Below, piece after piece: positions 49,911-58,710 of a DNA stretch of 64,000 nt (position 1 is its first letter; every line of letters begins with the position of its first letter). The notes beneath the pieces are model-generated. The model searched no databases. It saw only the letters and a list, made by a program, of their open reading frames with translations, and was not told the DNA's origin. A program made the translations under genes and the position numbers. This stretch comes from an uncultured Collinsella sp. GTDB lineage: Bacteria; Actinomycetota; Coriobacteriia; Coriobacteriales; Coriobacteriaceae. Where the stretch lies: contig CAUDVX010000001.1 in assembly GCA_958452935.1 (NCBI GenBank), forward strand, positions 1 to 64,000, written 5' to 3'.

Positions 49911-51359
49911 TTATGCCTCGACGGATTCAACGGCCTCAGAATCGCCGCTCTTGGACTTCAACGGCATCTTCTCCTGTCCTTCAAATCCAAAAATCATCGC
50001 CAACGCAAACGTCACGGCACCGCCAGCAAGACACCCGATGGTGCCGGGGATGATATCCTGAGCAAACATGAGCACGTTCATCCATGGGAAACCAACGCCA
50101 GTGAAGATATAGACGTTGGCATGAAGAAGGCTTACCAGCAGACCACCGACAGCACCACCAATCATGTTCCAGGCAAGAGCCTTCTTGTCGCGAAACAGGA
50201 TGCCGTAGATGATGGGCTCACTCACGCGACCGAAGGCATAGGTGATGAACAAGTTCCAGCCCGTGGCTCGACTCTCCTTGCCCTTAGCGCGCAGGCCATA
50301 GGCGAGCGCGATGGCAAGCGTGGTGTAGGCTACAACCGCGGTGCCGGGGTATAAGATGGCGTCGTAACCGTTCTGGAGCGCGGCGGGCAATATGGCGGTA
50401 TAGATCGGCACGTGCATGCCGGTGGCGATGATCAGATTCCAGAATGCGCCGATAACCGCGGTCGCAGCGGGACCGGCAACAGAGGCGAGCCAAATGATGA
50501 AATCGGCCACAAGGCCCATGACAAATTGGACGGCAGGGCCGCAGAGGCACAGCGCGACCGGCAACATCACGAGCACCGTACCCACGGGTACGATCAGAAT
50601 GCGCAACATATCAGGCGAGATCTTCTTAAAGAAGCGCTCAACATAGGACTGGGCCCAGGTGATCAAGATGACCGGAAGAACAGCCTGGGTGTAGTTGACG
50701 AGCTGCATGGGGATGCCGAAGACGCTGAAAGGCTTTCCGTCCTCAACAATAGCGAGCATGTCGGGATAAATCATCACAACAGCGATGAGCAGTGCCAGCA
50801 CAGGACTCGTTTTGAACTTCTTAGCCGAGCTATAGGCGGCAAACACCGGGAAGTAGTAATACGCCGCATCGCCCACCAGGGAAAGGATCCGATACAGGTC
50901 GCTCGTTTCGGACATAAAACCGGCGCCTTCGGGCCCAAACAGAATAACGAGCATCTTGAAGATACCGGCGACACAAAAGATCGGAAGGATCGGGGTGATA
51001 GCGCCGCTCACGGCATCGAGCAGCTGATTGAAGAGGTGCTTGGGCGCCAAGCGCTCCTTCCAGCTAAGCTGAGGGCCATCGAGTTCCTCGTCAATCGATA
51101 CCGTGACCTCGAATCCGCCCTGCTTACAAACCTCGTCGTAGACCTTGTCGACCGTGGGCCCGACCACCAGCTGCACCTGCCCTCCGGCGTGCACGACGCT
51201 GATGATAGACGAGATGTCCTCAAGCTTCTCATCATTCGAGAGGCTTTCATCCTTGAGGTTGAAGCGCAGGCGCGTCATGCAATGCGTAACCGAAGCCACG
51301 TTTTCCGCCCCGCCCACAGTGGAGAGAATCTGCTCTGCCACCTTTTTGTAATTTGCCAT
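49911..51359 (-). CDS. PTS beta-glucoside-type EIIBC transporter of the bgl operon
   Basis: 482 residues. EIIB domain (1-90) with phosphorylated Cys in VTHCMTRLRF; EIIC domain (about 105-460) of about ten membrane helices with FGRVSEPIIYGILFR as the conserved loop. Ends with a charged tail and no EIIA domain, unlike E. coli BglF. Start either of the tandem ATGs at 51362 or 51359; GGAG spacing favours 51359. Downstream of its antiterminator gene, upstream of the GH1. Confidence 0.92.
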   Translation of the reverse strand: MANYKKVAEQILSTVGGAENVASVTHCMTRLRFNLKDESLSNDEKLEDISSIISVVHAGGQVQLVVGPTVDKVYDEVCKQGGFEVTVSIDEELDGPQLSWKERLAPKHLFNQLLDAVSGAITPILPIFCVAGIFKMLVILFGPEGAGFMSETSDLYRILSLVGDAAYYYFPVFAAYSSAKKFKTSPVLALLIAVVMIYPDMLAIVEDGKPFSVFGIPMQLVNYTQAVLPVILITWAQSYVERFFKKISPDMLRILIVPVGTVLVMLPVALCLCGPAVQFVMGLVADFIIWLASVAGPAATAVIGAFWNLIIATGMHVPIYTAILPAALQNGYDAILYPGTAVVAYTTLAIALAYGLRAKGKESRATGWNLFITYAFGRVSEPIIYGILFRDKKALAWNMIGGAVGGLLVSLLHANVYIFTGVGFPWMNVLMFAQDIIPGTIGCLAGGAVTFALAMIFGFEGQEKMPLKSKSGDSEAVESVEA

Positions 51360-51429
51360 CATTGGCTCCTTTGCACAATCTTGGCTTACTGTTCGAATCG
51401 GCAAAGGTCATGCCCCGAATGGCTACGGG

Positions 51430-52269
51430 TTACAATCCTTTTTTGGAGATGATCCGGTTGAGATGGATCATCAGATAGAGTTCCTCCTCCTCGGAGAGCG
51501 TGGCGTCCCACGTTTCACGACAATAGGAACCGATATGCTTCACGCACTCTGCCAACTGCGGAAACTCCTCACGAAAGTTCTTGTACATCTGCATGTTGGC
51601 GCTGTTCAGCGACTCGCCGGCTTGAATGCGCTTGAACAGGTACCGCAGATGCGTGGCGAAGCGGGTGAAATCAAAGGAATCGCGGTCGACAATAATGCGG
51701 AAATCGCTTTCGAGAATCTCGATAACGTCCTCGAGCATATCGTCGAACTGCTTTGCGGGCTCGGCCGTGGCTTTGACGGCTTCAACAACCCGTGCGTTCA
51801 CGAGATTCATCGCAATACTGGCAATCTCATCCTTGGGAAGCCGCTCTCCGAGCTCCTTCTCGAGTCGCATGACGATAAACTGGGCAGCCTTGTATTCCTT
51901 CGGATACGTCTCCCGCACTTCATAGGCAAGAGGCATCGCGATGCGGACGCCCTTTTGGGCTCGCGCAACGGCAAACGACAGGTGATCAGCCATGAACAGC
52001 GTCGCATTGGTCGAGAGGTCGTAGGGCAGTTCGTTGGCAACGATGTCCATAACTTTCGCCGCAAACATCACGATATCCGAGGGAAGATCCCTCATGACAT
52101 CTTGTCCTTTAGGATCAATGTCGTAAAACGTATGCTCGATTTTAGAAAGAGGGAGCTCTCGAGGAAAATCTCCGCCGAAACCGACGCCCCTGCCCATGGC
52201 GATGACATCTCGCCCCTGTCCGTCACGGCAAAGAACCGCGTTGTTGTTAAGCTTTTTAATTGCAAGCAT
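51430..52269 (-). CDS. BglG/LicT-family transcriptional antiterminator
   Basis: 279 residues. The N-terminal RNA-binding CAT domain (1-55, AIKKLNNNAVLCRDGQGRDV) is followed by two PTS-regulation domains (about 65-170 and 175-277) with conserved His in DHLSFAV and LMIHLNR. Unphosphorylated or suitably phosphorylated dimer would bind the RAT RNA at 52372-52401 and prevent the terminator at 52298-52342. Start at 52269 after GAAAGGAGGTTCACC. First gene of the bgl operon. Confidence 0.95.
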   Translation of the reverse strand: MLAIKKLNNNAVLCRDGQGRDVIAMGRGVGFGGDFPRELPLSKIEHTFYDIDPKGQDVMRDLPSDIVMFAAKVMDIVANELPYDLSTNATLFMADHLSFAVARAQKGVRIAMPLAYEVRETYPKEYKAAQFIVMRLEKELGERLPKDEIASIAMNLVNARVVEAVKATAEPAKQFDDMLEDVIEILESDFRIIVDRDSFDFTRFATHLRYLFKRIQAGESLNSANMQMYKNFREEFPQLAECVKHIGSYCRETWDATLSEEEELYLMIHLNRIISKKGL

Positions 52270-52297
52270 GGTGAACCTCCTTTCAAGAACACTCACA

Positions 52298-52342
52298 GAA
52301 AAAGGCATGATAGCCAATAGCAGTGCTATTGCGGTCATGCCT
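52298..52342 (-). terminator. Leader terminator of the bgl operon
   Basis: On the minus strand AGGCATGA pairs with TCATGCCT around an inner AATAGCA/TATT stem, followed by TTTTTCTG. It lies between the RAT site and the antiterminator gene, as in bgl/lic operons. Confidence 0.85.
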
Positions 52343-52401
52343 TACGTAACAATCCGTGTTGTATTGCTCTTGGGCATGCCTCCACACAGGAGTAACAATC
52401 C
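52328..52401 (-). promoter_or_regulatory. RAT antiterminator RNA target, tandem
   Basis: The first site (52372-52401, minus strand) begins GGATTGTTACTCC, closes with GGAGGCATGCCC and folds as ACTCC-TGTGT-GGAGG, matching the LicT/BglG target layout GGATTGTTACTG...GCAGGC. A second GGATTGTTAC with GGCATGACC (52328-52355) overlaps the terminator's first arm, so protein binding would block the terminator. Confidence 0.8.
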
Positions 52402-52415
52402 AAGATGCAGAATGC

Positions 52416-52421
52416 ATTATA
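52416..52421 (-). promoter_or_regulatory. -10 box of the bgl operon promoter
   Basis: TATAAT on the minus strand, followed within about 15 bases by the RAT. No good TTGACA is seen 17 bases upstream, so an activator or extended element may contribute. Confidence 0.55.
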
Positions 52422-52518
52422 GCGCTCTCCCCGCCCCGGGGACCATCGGGCTGGCGAACGGTAGATGTCGGCCCGCCAGCGGCCACATCGAGCAGATGGG
52501 CGTGCTTCGATCCCGAGC

Positions 52519-53493
52519 CTAGCCTAGGATGCGGGCCATGCGCGCCTTGAACTCGGGCAGAAAGCGCGGGGCGTCCACGGTGAGTGCCACAAGCGCGCTC
52601 TTGTCGGGGTCGGACAGGCGATGCTCGTCGCAGATAGTGCGGCCGCGATACTCGCCGAGCAGGTCGACGCGCAAGTTGCAACCAAGTGCGCCCACGAGCG
52701 TGGGATCAATCGCCACGGCAACGGCAAGCGGATCGTGCAGCGCGCAGCCGCCCAGGTAAGGGGCGTTCATCTCGTACGAGCCAATGTAGTGCTCGACCAT
52801 ACTCGCAAATGCGCAGCCCGCCATGGTGCCCGAGCCCGTCCAACCGGCAATGTCGCGGCGCGTCAGCACCACGCGATGCGTCACGTCAAGACCAACCATG
52901 GTGAGTTTGCGGCCCGAGCGCAGCACGGCGTCAGCGGCCTCGGGGTCGCTCGCCATGTTGGCCTCGGCACCCGCACTCACGTTACCGGGCACGGTCAGGG
53001 CACCGCCCATCACCACCACGCGACCGATAGACATCATCGCCGCCGCATCGCGCTCCAGGGCAAGCGCCAAGTTGGAAAGCGGACCGGTTGCCACGTAGAC
53101 CAGGTCGGGGCCATAGGTGCGCGCGGCATCGATCAGGTAATCGACCGCCGCGTTGCCTTCGGCCGTCGTCGCGCCCACCGGCTCGTACGGCGAGGCGGGC
53201 ACGCTTGCGCCACCAATGCCATTCTTGCCGTGGATGAGCGTGGTGGACGCCGGCGGTGTATAGGGCTCGGTCGCCTTTATGGGACGATCGGCGCCCAGGT
53301 ACACCGGCACCTCGGGGCGACCCAACAGGTCGAGCACCGCCAGGCAGTTATGCGCCGACTGGTCGACGCGCACGTTGCCAAAGCACGTGGTAATACCGAC
53401 GAGCTCCACCTCGGGGCTCGCGATTGCATAGGCGAGCGCCATCGCGTCGTCCACACCCATATCCAGATCAAGGATCAGCTTCTTGATTGCCAT
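52519..53493 (-). CDS. Inosine-uridine-preferring nucleoside hydrolase
   Basis: 324 residues. N-terminal LILDLDMGVDDAMALAYAI is the calcium-binding Asp cluster of the family; VYVATGPLSNLALALERD, VVMGGALTVPGNVSAGAEAN and HDPLAVAVAIDP (third ligand Asp) follow. Splits ribonucleosides to base and ribose in the cytoplasm. Start at 53493 after GGAGTAGAACA. Four bases from the ribokinase stop, so cotranscribed: ribose from nucleosides is then phosphorylated. Base preference cannot be read here. Confidence 0.94.
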   Translation of the reverse strand: MAIKKLILDLDMGVDDAMALAYAIASPEVELVGITTCFGNVRVDQSAHNCLAVLDLLGRPEVPVYLGADRPIKATEPYTPPASTTLIHGKNGIGGASVPASPYEPVGATTAEGNAAVDYLIDAARTYGPDLVYVATGPLSNLALALERDAAAMMSIGRVVVMGGALTVPGNVSAGAEANMASDPEAADAVLRSGRKLTMVGLDVTHRVVLTRRDIAGWTGSGTMAGCAFASMVEHYIGSYEMNAPYLGGCALHDPLAVAVAIDPTLVGALGCNLRVDLLGEYRGRTICDEHRLSDPDKSALVALTVDAPRFLPEFKARMARILG

Positions 53494-53497
53494 TGTT

Positions 53498-54493
53498 CTA
53501 CTCCGCTTCTCCGTCTATTACTAAATCGTCTAAACCAAACACGCGCTCAACTTCGGCGCGCGTGGGAATCGACTGTTGCGCGCCCAAACGCGACACCGTT
53601 ACCGCCGAGGCACGAGCACCTGCGGCCATGCACCCAAAGAGCGGAAGGCCCTCCAGGCGGGCAGCCGCAAGCGCGCCGATAAACGTATCGCCCGCGGCTG
53701 TCGTATCGACCACCTCGTTCGAAAGCGCCGGCATGCGCAACAGCTCGCCGCTATCGCCAAGCGTAACCGACCCGGCTCCGCCTAACGTAATGACCGCGGC
53801 TCCGACACCCTTGGCGAGCAGGGCATTGAGCGCCGCGACGCAGCTCGCATCATCCGCGGGCAAGATGCCCGTCAGCACCTGGCACTCAGTCTCGTTGGGA
53901 CAAACCAGGTCGACCGCAGGCCAGGCCTCCGCAGGCAACTCGCAGGCAGGCGCCGGATTAAAGACCGTATAGAACCCGAGCTCGTGAGCGCAAACAAGCG
54001 CCTCGGCCGTCGCCGCAAGGTCACATTCGCCCTGGGCGATAAAGACGCTTCCGGCAGCCGGGGCAATATCGCTGGCGTCTCCGTCGAGCTCATCGGCTAC
54101 CAGACGCCTCAGCGCGCGGGCAACATCCTCGCCCGCGAGCGCATGGTTGGCACCCGGCGACAGCACGATGCAGTTGTCACCCTCGCAGCGAATGATGGTC
54201 GCCGTTCCCGTCTCCACGTCATCGCGACGCGCTACAAAGACACAGTCCACGCCGGCGTCTTGGAGCCCCGCCACGAGCGACGTGCCAAATGCGTCGCGGC
54301 CGACCGCGCCAATCATGCACGTGCGCGCACCCATGCGCGCGGCGGCGACGGCCTGGTTAGCGCCCTTGCCACCGTCGTTGGTGATAAAACCGCTGCCGCC
54401 GACGGTCTCGCCCGCGCGCGGCATGCGCTCGCACGCCACCGAAAGGTCCATGTTCATGCTGCCGAACACCGCAACGATGCCGCAATCTGCCAT
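53498..54493 (-). CDS. rbsK: Ribokinase (PfkB family)
   Basis: 331 residues. VAVFGSMNMDLSVACERMP, the diglycine hinge GGKGANQAVAAARMGA, AELxxPNE-type VCPNETECQVLTG, and the catalytic anion-hole motif DTTAAGDTFIGALAA. Converts ribose to ribose 5-phosphate for the pentose phosphate pathway. Start at 54493 after GAGGAGGTTTCC; the GTG at 54526 is rejected. First gene of a two-gene nucleoside salvage operon; no ribose transporter adjoins it. Confidence 0.93.
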   Translation of the reverse strand: MADCGIVAVFGSMNMDLSVACERMPRAGETVGGSGFITNDGGKGANQAVAAARMGARTCMIGAVGRDAFGTSLVAGLQDAGVDCVFVARRDDVETGTATIIRCEGDNCIVLSPGANHALAGEDVARALRRLVADELDGDASDIAPAAGSVFIAQGECDLAATAEALVCAHELGFYTVFNPAPACELPAEAWPAVDLVCPNETECQVLTGILPADDASCVAALNALLAKGVGAAVITLGGAGSVTLGDSGELLRMPALSNEVVDTTAAGDTFIGALAAARLEGLPLFGCMAAGARASAVTVSRLGAQQSIPTRAEVERVFGLDDLVIDGEAE

Positions 54494-54679
54494 GGAAACC
54501 TCCTCATCTGCGGGCCTTACGCCCACCGTCGGCCGTCGATCGTGCGCTCTCGCACCTCTATAACTTTAGTTCACTTTGATGTGAACGCGCCCTTGAGGTT
54601 GCGCCAGCAGCAAGCATTCACAGGAGCAGGCAGCTACAATGAATATGTGCTGATTATTCTCGTCATTGGATGATGTTTT

Positions 54680-56896
54680 ATGGAACAATTCCCACAATCG
54701 AGCCCACGCGGCCCGCGCCGCGCGCCCGATAACCAGGCGCCGCACGAACGCCCACGCGCCGACCGCCGCGCCGGCGAGTCGCGACACGGCCCGAGCCCGC
54801 ATCGAACGCCCACCAACAAGGGCGCCCGCACCAACAGCGCCGCAAAAGAACAGGCGCCCGCTCGTCCCAAGTCCCGCTACATTCCTGCGCTCGACGGCCT
54901 ACGCACGCTTGCCGTCGTCGCGGTGGTGCTCTATCACCTCAACCTCACGTGGGCTCAGGGCGGCCTGCTCGGCGTCACGATCTTCTTTGTGCTTTCGGGC
55001 TATCTGATCACGCGCTTGCTGCTCAACGAAGTCGCTAAGACCGGCCGCATCGACCTTAAGAGCTTCTGGATTCGCCGTATCCGTCGCCTGGTCCCCGCCG
55101 TGGTAACGGTAGTGTTCGTGACCTGCGCGCTGTGCGCTATCTTTAACCACGTGATGCTCACCAAGATGCGCCCCGACATCTTGCCGTCGCTGCTGTTCTT
55201 CAACAACTGGTGGCAGATTGCCCAAAACGTCTCGTACTTCAATGCCCTGGGCGACCCCTCGCCGCTCACGCACTTTTGGTCGCTTGCCATCGAGGAACAG
55301 TTCTACCTGATTTGGCCGCCGCTGCTGTTTGCCATGGTATCCATGCATGTGAGCAAGCCCAACACGCGCCGCGTGGTTCTGGGCCTTGCCGCGGTTTCTG
55401 CCCTTGCCATGATGGTGCTTTACAACCCTGCCGCCGACCCCAGCCGCGTGTACTACGGCACCGACACCCGCGTGTTCTCGCTGCTGCTGGGTGCCTGGAT
55501 GGCCTTTATCCCCGATCGCGACCTGGCGCCGGTGCGTCTCGCACATCGTTTGGGGCTCAATCGCCTGGCTGGCGCCGCCAAGCACGGCAAGAACGCCGAG
55601 GGCAAGCCTGGCGAGAAGGCCGACGAATCAGCCGAGACCGCCCCGGCACAGCCGAGCGCCCTCGTGCGCTTTTGGTCCTCGCCCGCATCCATCGATGTCT
55701 TGGGCGTCGTGGGTCTGGTTGGCCTTGCCGCCATGGTCGCGCTCACCAACGGCTACACCGCGTTCCAGTATCGCGGCGGCACGCTGTTATGCTCCATCCT
55801 CACGCTCATGGTCATCGCGGCCTGTGTGCAGCCCCAGGGAATGGTTGCCCGCGCGCTGTCCGCCGAGCCGCTCGTGTGGGTTGGCAAGCGCTCGTACAGC
55901 ATCTACCTGTGGCACTATCCGCTGCTGCTGCTCATGAACCCGGTCGCCAACATCAACGATACGCCCTGGTGGCAGTACATTTTGCAGGTGCTGCTGGTGG
56001 TCGCCGTAGCCGAGTGCTCCTATCGCTTTATCGAAACGCCGTTTAGGAAGGGCGCCTTCGGCCGCACCGTCGCCGAATTCCGCGATGGCACCACCACGCC
56101 CGCCAACTGGGTGCGCGCGCACGTCCCTGTCTGCGCAGCCTGCGCCGTCGTGTTAGTCGTTGCGCTGGGCGGCCTGATCTTTGTGCCCGAGACGTCTGCG
56201 CTGAGCGGCGAGGGCGCCGAAGTTCTGAACAAGGAAGCCAAAAACACCGCGCCCACCGACCAGCAGGCGGCCGACGACACCGACAAGGACAACGACGGCT
56301 TCCCCGATGGCTCCTACGACCTGTTGATGATCGGTGACTCCGTGTCGCTGCGCGCCGTTGATTCCTTTGACGGCGTGTTCCCGCACAGCCATATCGATGC
56401 CGAAAAGGGCCGCCAGTTTGATGCGGGCCGCGCGACATTTGAGGGCTATATCCAGCAGAACCTTGCCGGCAAGATCGTGGTCTTTGCCCTGGGCACCAAC
56501 GGTTTGGTAACGGACGCCCAGGTCGACGCAATCATGGCCGACGCCGGCGAGCAGCGTATTGTCGTGTTTGTAAACACGCGTAGCCCGCAGCCGTGGGTCG
56601 GGTCCACGAACCAGGCCATCGCCAACGCCGCAACGCGCTACAAGAACGTACGCGTTATCGACTGGTACGGGTACAGCGCCAACCGCAACGACCTGTTTGA
56701 CGGCGACGGCACGCACCTGTCGGCCACCGGCGTGGCCGAGTACCTCAATCTCATCCACGATGCGGTCAAGAAGGACCTGCCCGTGCACCCCGAGGACCAC
56801 GTCAACGATCCGCAGCCGGCAGCCGTCAAGTCCGCCGCCGATGCGCTCGTCAATGCCCTCGCCTACAAGCCACACAAGCTGGGCACCGACAAGTAA
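54680..56896 (+). CDS. OatA-like membrane acyltransferase with SGNH domain
   Basis: 738 residues. A Pro/Arg-rich cytoplasmic N-terminus (1-65) precedes the acyltransferase-3 domain of about ten membrane helices (RYIPALDGLRTLAVVAVVLY, FVLSGYLITRLL, THFWSLAIEEQFYLIWPPLL, YSIYLWHYPLLLL). After a final helix near 490 comes an outside SGNH domain with MIGDSVSLRA (nucleophile Ser), FALGTNG and DGTHLSATG (Asp, His). Likely O-acetylates peptidoglycan or another wall polymer. A charged insertion (about 290-320) sits between helices. Weak binding site before ATG 54680. Confidence 0.92.
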   Translation: MEQFPQSSPRGPRRAPDNQAPHERPRADRRAGESRHGPSPHRTPTNKGARTNSAAKEQAPARPKSRYIPALDGLRTLAVVAVVLYHLNLTWAQGGLLGVTIFFVLSGYLITRLLLNEVAKTGRIDLKSFWIRRIRRLVPAVVTVVFVTCALCAIFNHVMLTKMRPDILPSLLFFNNWWQIAQNVSYFNALGDPSPLTHFWSLAIEEQFYLIWPPLLFAMVSMHVSKPNTRRVVLGLAAVSALAMMVLYNPAADPSRVYYGTDTRVFSLLLGAWMAFIPDRDLAPVRLAHRLGLNRLAGAAKHGKNAEGKPGEKADESAETAPAQPSALVRFWSSPASIDVLGVVGLVGLAAMVALTNGYTAFQYRGGTLLCSILTLMVIAACVQPQGMVARALSAEPLVWVGKRSYSIYLWHYPLLLLMNPVANINDTPWWQYILQVLLVVAVAECSYRFIETPFRKGAFGRTVAEFRDGTTTPANWVRAHVPVCAACAVVLVVALGGLIFVPETSALSGEGAEVLNKEAKNTAPTDQQAADDTDKDNDGFPDGSYDLLMIGDSVSLRAVDSFDGVFPHSHIDAEKGRQFDAGRATFEGYIQQNLAGKIVVFALGTNGLVTDAQVDAIMADAGEQRIVVFVNTRSPQPWVGSTNQAIANAATRYKNVRVIDWYGYSANRNDLFDGDGTHLSATGVAEYLNLIHDAVKKDLPVHPEDHVNDPQPAAVKSAADALVNALAYKPHKLGTDK

Positions 56897-56920
56897 CGCG
56901 CAGCCAAATCTGCTCACACC

Positions 56921-56958
56921 CGCAGGGGGCGTCGGCCACGGCCGACGCCCCCTGCGGC
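56921..56958 (+). terminator. Strong hairpin after the acyltransferase gene
   Basis: CCGCAGGGGGCGTCGGCC and its full complement meet over two bases, an 18-bp GC-rich stem 24 bases beyond the stop. Lacks a T-run, so it may be an mRNA-stabilising end or a weak terminator. Confidence 0.65.
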
Positions 56959-57128
56959 AGTTAGGAACACTCCTTTTGCACCGGCACCTAGGGATACTCC
57001 TGGCGCAGCCAATGAAGACCTCTACGGATGAATTCCAAGCCGCTCCGCCGCTCCAGACATCGTTTCCGCGCCTCACGCCTGCCCCAAACAATCAAAACAA
57101 GCCCTTTTCGCCGCAACCCCAAAGGTCT

Positions 57129-57358
57129 GTGGGCAAAAAAGGCCAAATATGAGTACTGTTACCATTTTAGTAGCAGGCAAAACCATCCAAAATGACGTCC
57201 GGGTGACCCCTACAACCCCCTAAAGCAGCCAACCTGACTGGTATAAGGCGTATTGGAGCCAATTTTAATGAACATACTATATGTTATGTTCATTATCTTC
57301 TTGGATGTAAATGCTATTCACTTAGCAACAGTACTCATATTTGGCATTTTTTGCCCAC
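57129..57358. mobile_element. MITE-like element with 34-bp terminal inverted repeats
   Basis: Left end GTGGGCAAAAAAGGCCAAAT then ATGAGTACTGTTAC (57129-57162); the right end (57325-57358) is its reverse complement with about two mismatches. The 160-base interior is AT-rich, non-coding, and holds the hairpin AATGAACATA ... TATGTTCATT (57268-57295). No transposase. Inner bases next to both ends are also weakly similar. Located between the acyltransferase and the Nramp terminator. Confidence 0.7.
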
Positions 57359-57386
57359 TGCCGTATAACTAACACCCTAATGCAGA

Positions 57387-57424
57387 CAAAAACAGGCCGC
57401 AGTCCGTCGCTGCGGCCTGTTCGA
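57387..57424 (-). terminator. Terminator of the Nramp operon
   Basis: AACAGGCCGCA pairs with TGCGGCCTGTT; on the minus strand a TTTTTG tail follows. 16 bases beyond the Nramp stop. Confidence 0.85.
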
Positions 57425-57439
57425 AGGCAAAAGTGGGCG

Positions 57440-58702
57440 CTACGCGCTGTAGCCCATCGCTTGCAGCACAAACATGACGACCGTCAGCACCGTAATCACG
57501 CCAATGGTAGCCCACGTGAGCACATTCCACACGCGGCCGTTGCGGTTGGCGCCCATAATGTGGCGATCAGCCGCGATAACCACCTGAAATACCAGGACTA
57601 CGGGCAGCAGCACGCCGTTGATGACCTGCGAGGTCATCATAATCTGGAACAAATCGACGCCAGGCATGAGCACCAACACGGCAGAAATGCCGATGATGGC
57701 CGTAATGATGCCGCGGTAAACCGGAGCCTCGTCCCAGCTGCGATCGGCGCCGCGCTCCCAACCAAAAGCCTCGCAGATGGCACTCGACGTAACGCCCGGC
57801 AGCACGCAGGCAGCCAAAAAACTCGCTGCGACCAGGCCCGAGGCAAACAGCACCGTGGACCACTGGCCCGCGATGGGCTCCAGCGCGCGAGCGGCATCGG
57901 CGGCATCGCTAATCTGAATACCCGCCGGGAACAGCACCGTACCGGTCGTGATGATAATGAAGCCCGCAATGATATCAGCAGCGATCGAGCCGCTCACGGT
58001 ATCAATACGCTGCAGCACGATGTCGTCCTCGCCCGCATTCTTATCGACCACGTTGTTCTGAGCCAAGAAGATCATCCACGGTGCGATGGTGGTACCGATC
58101 GTTGCGACCACGAGCGACACGTAGCTGGGATCGTTCTGAATATTGGGAACGACCAAGTCGACCGCGACCTCGCCCCAGTTGGGGCCGGCCATAAACGCGG
58201 CGACGATGTAGGTCACGAACACGCAGCTCACCAGCAGCAGAATCTTCTCGATGCGCTGGAAACTACCCGACATGGTAAGCATCCACACCAGCAGCGCCAC
58301 GAGCGGCACCGAGATGCTCGCCGGAACGCCAAACAGAGCAAGGCCACTCGCGATACCCGCGAACTCCGAGATGGTCACCGCCGTGTTGGCGATCAACAGC
58401 GCCGCCATGGCCAGCACGCTCTTGCGCACGCCAAAGCGCTCGCGAATGAGCGACGCCAGGCCCTTACCCGTGACGCATCCGCAGCGCGCCGCGGTCTCCT
58501 GCGTCACGATGAGCAGCACGGTCATGACGGGAAGCATCCAGAGCATCTTATAGCCATAGCTGGCGCCCGCGCTGGAATACGTGGCGATGCCGCCGGCGTC
58601 ATTGCCCGAAAGCGCTGCCAGAAGACCGGGGCCCATGGCGCCAAAGATGGCCGCAATGGTCAGCTTTTGCTTGGTGCTCGCCTTTTGCTTCGTGTTTTGC
58701 AC
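57440..58702 (-). CDS. Nramp-family divalent metal transporter, likely Mg2+ type (NRMT-like)
   Basis: 420 residues, about eleven membrane helices. It has the Nramp fold, but the metal-site motifs differ. Helix 1 reads SGNDAGGIATYSS where Mn/Fe transporters have DPGN, and helix 6 reads TIGTTIAPWMIFL where they have MPH. Loss of the methionine and Asn ligands is the hallmark of Nramp-related magnesium transporters such as that of Eggerthella lenta. GTG start at 58702 (AGGTGG before it), eight bases after the stop of an MgtE-domain gene, which supports a magnesium role. Confidence 0.88.
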   Translation of the reverse strand: MQNTKQKASTKQKLTIAAIFGAMGPGLLAALSGNDAGGIATYSSAGASYGYKMLWMLPVMTVLLIVTQETAARCGCVTGKGLASLIRERFGVRKSVLAMAALLIANTAVTISEFAGIASGLALFGVPASISVPLVALLVWMLTMSGSFQRIEKILLLVSCVFVTYIVAAFMAGPNWGEVAVDLVVPNIQNDPSYVSLVVATIGTTIAPWMIFLAQNNVVDKNAGEDDIVLQRIDTVSGSIAADIIAGFIIITTGTVLFPAGIQISDAADAARALEPIAGQWSTVLFASGLVAASFLAACVLPGVTSSAICEAFGWERGADRSWDEAPVYRGIITAIIGISAVLVLMPGVDLFQIMMTSQVINGVLLPVVLVFQVVIAADRHIMGANRNGRVWNVLTWATIGVITVLTVVMFVLQAMGYSA

Positions 58703-58710
58703 GCGACCAC

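Noticed and set aside
51401..51438. Third RAT-like site between the antiterminator and PTS genes (GGATTGTAAC ... GGCATGACC)
   Set aside because: GGATTGTAA is the coding end of the antiterminator gene, the spacing between the two halves is too long, and no terminator follows.
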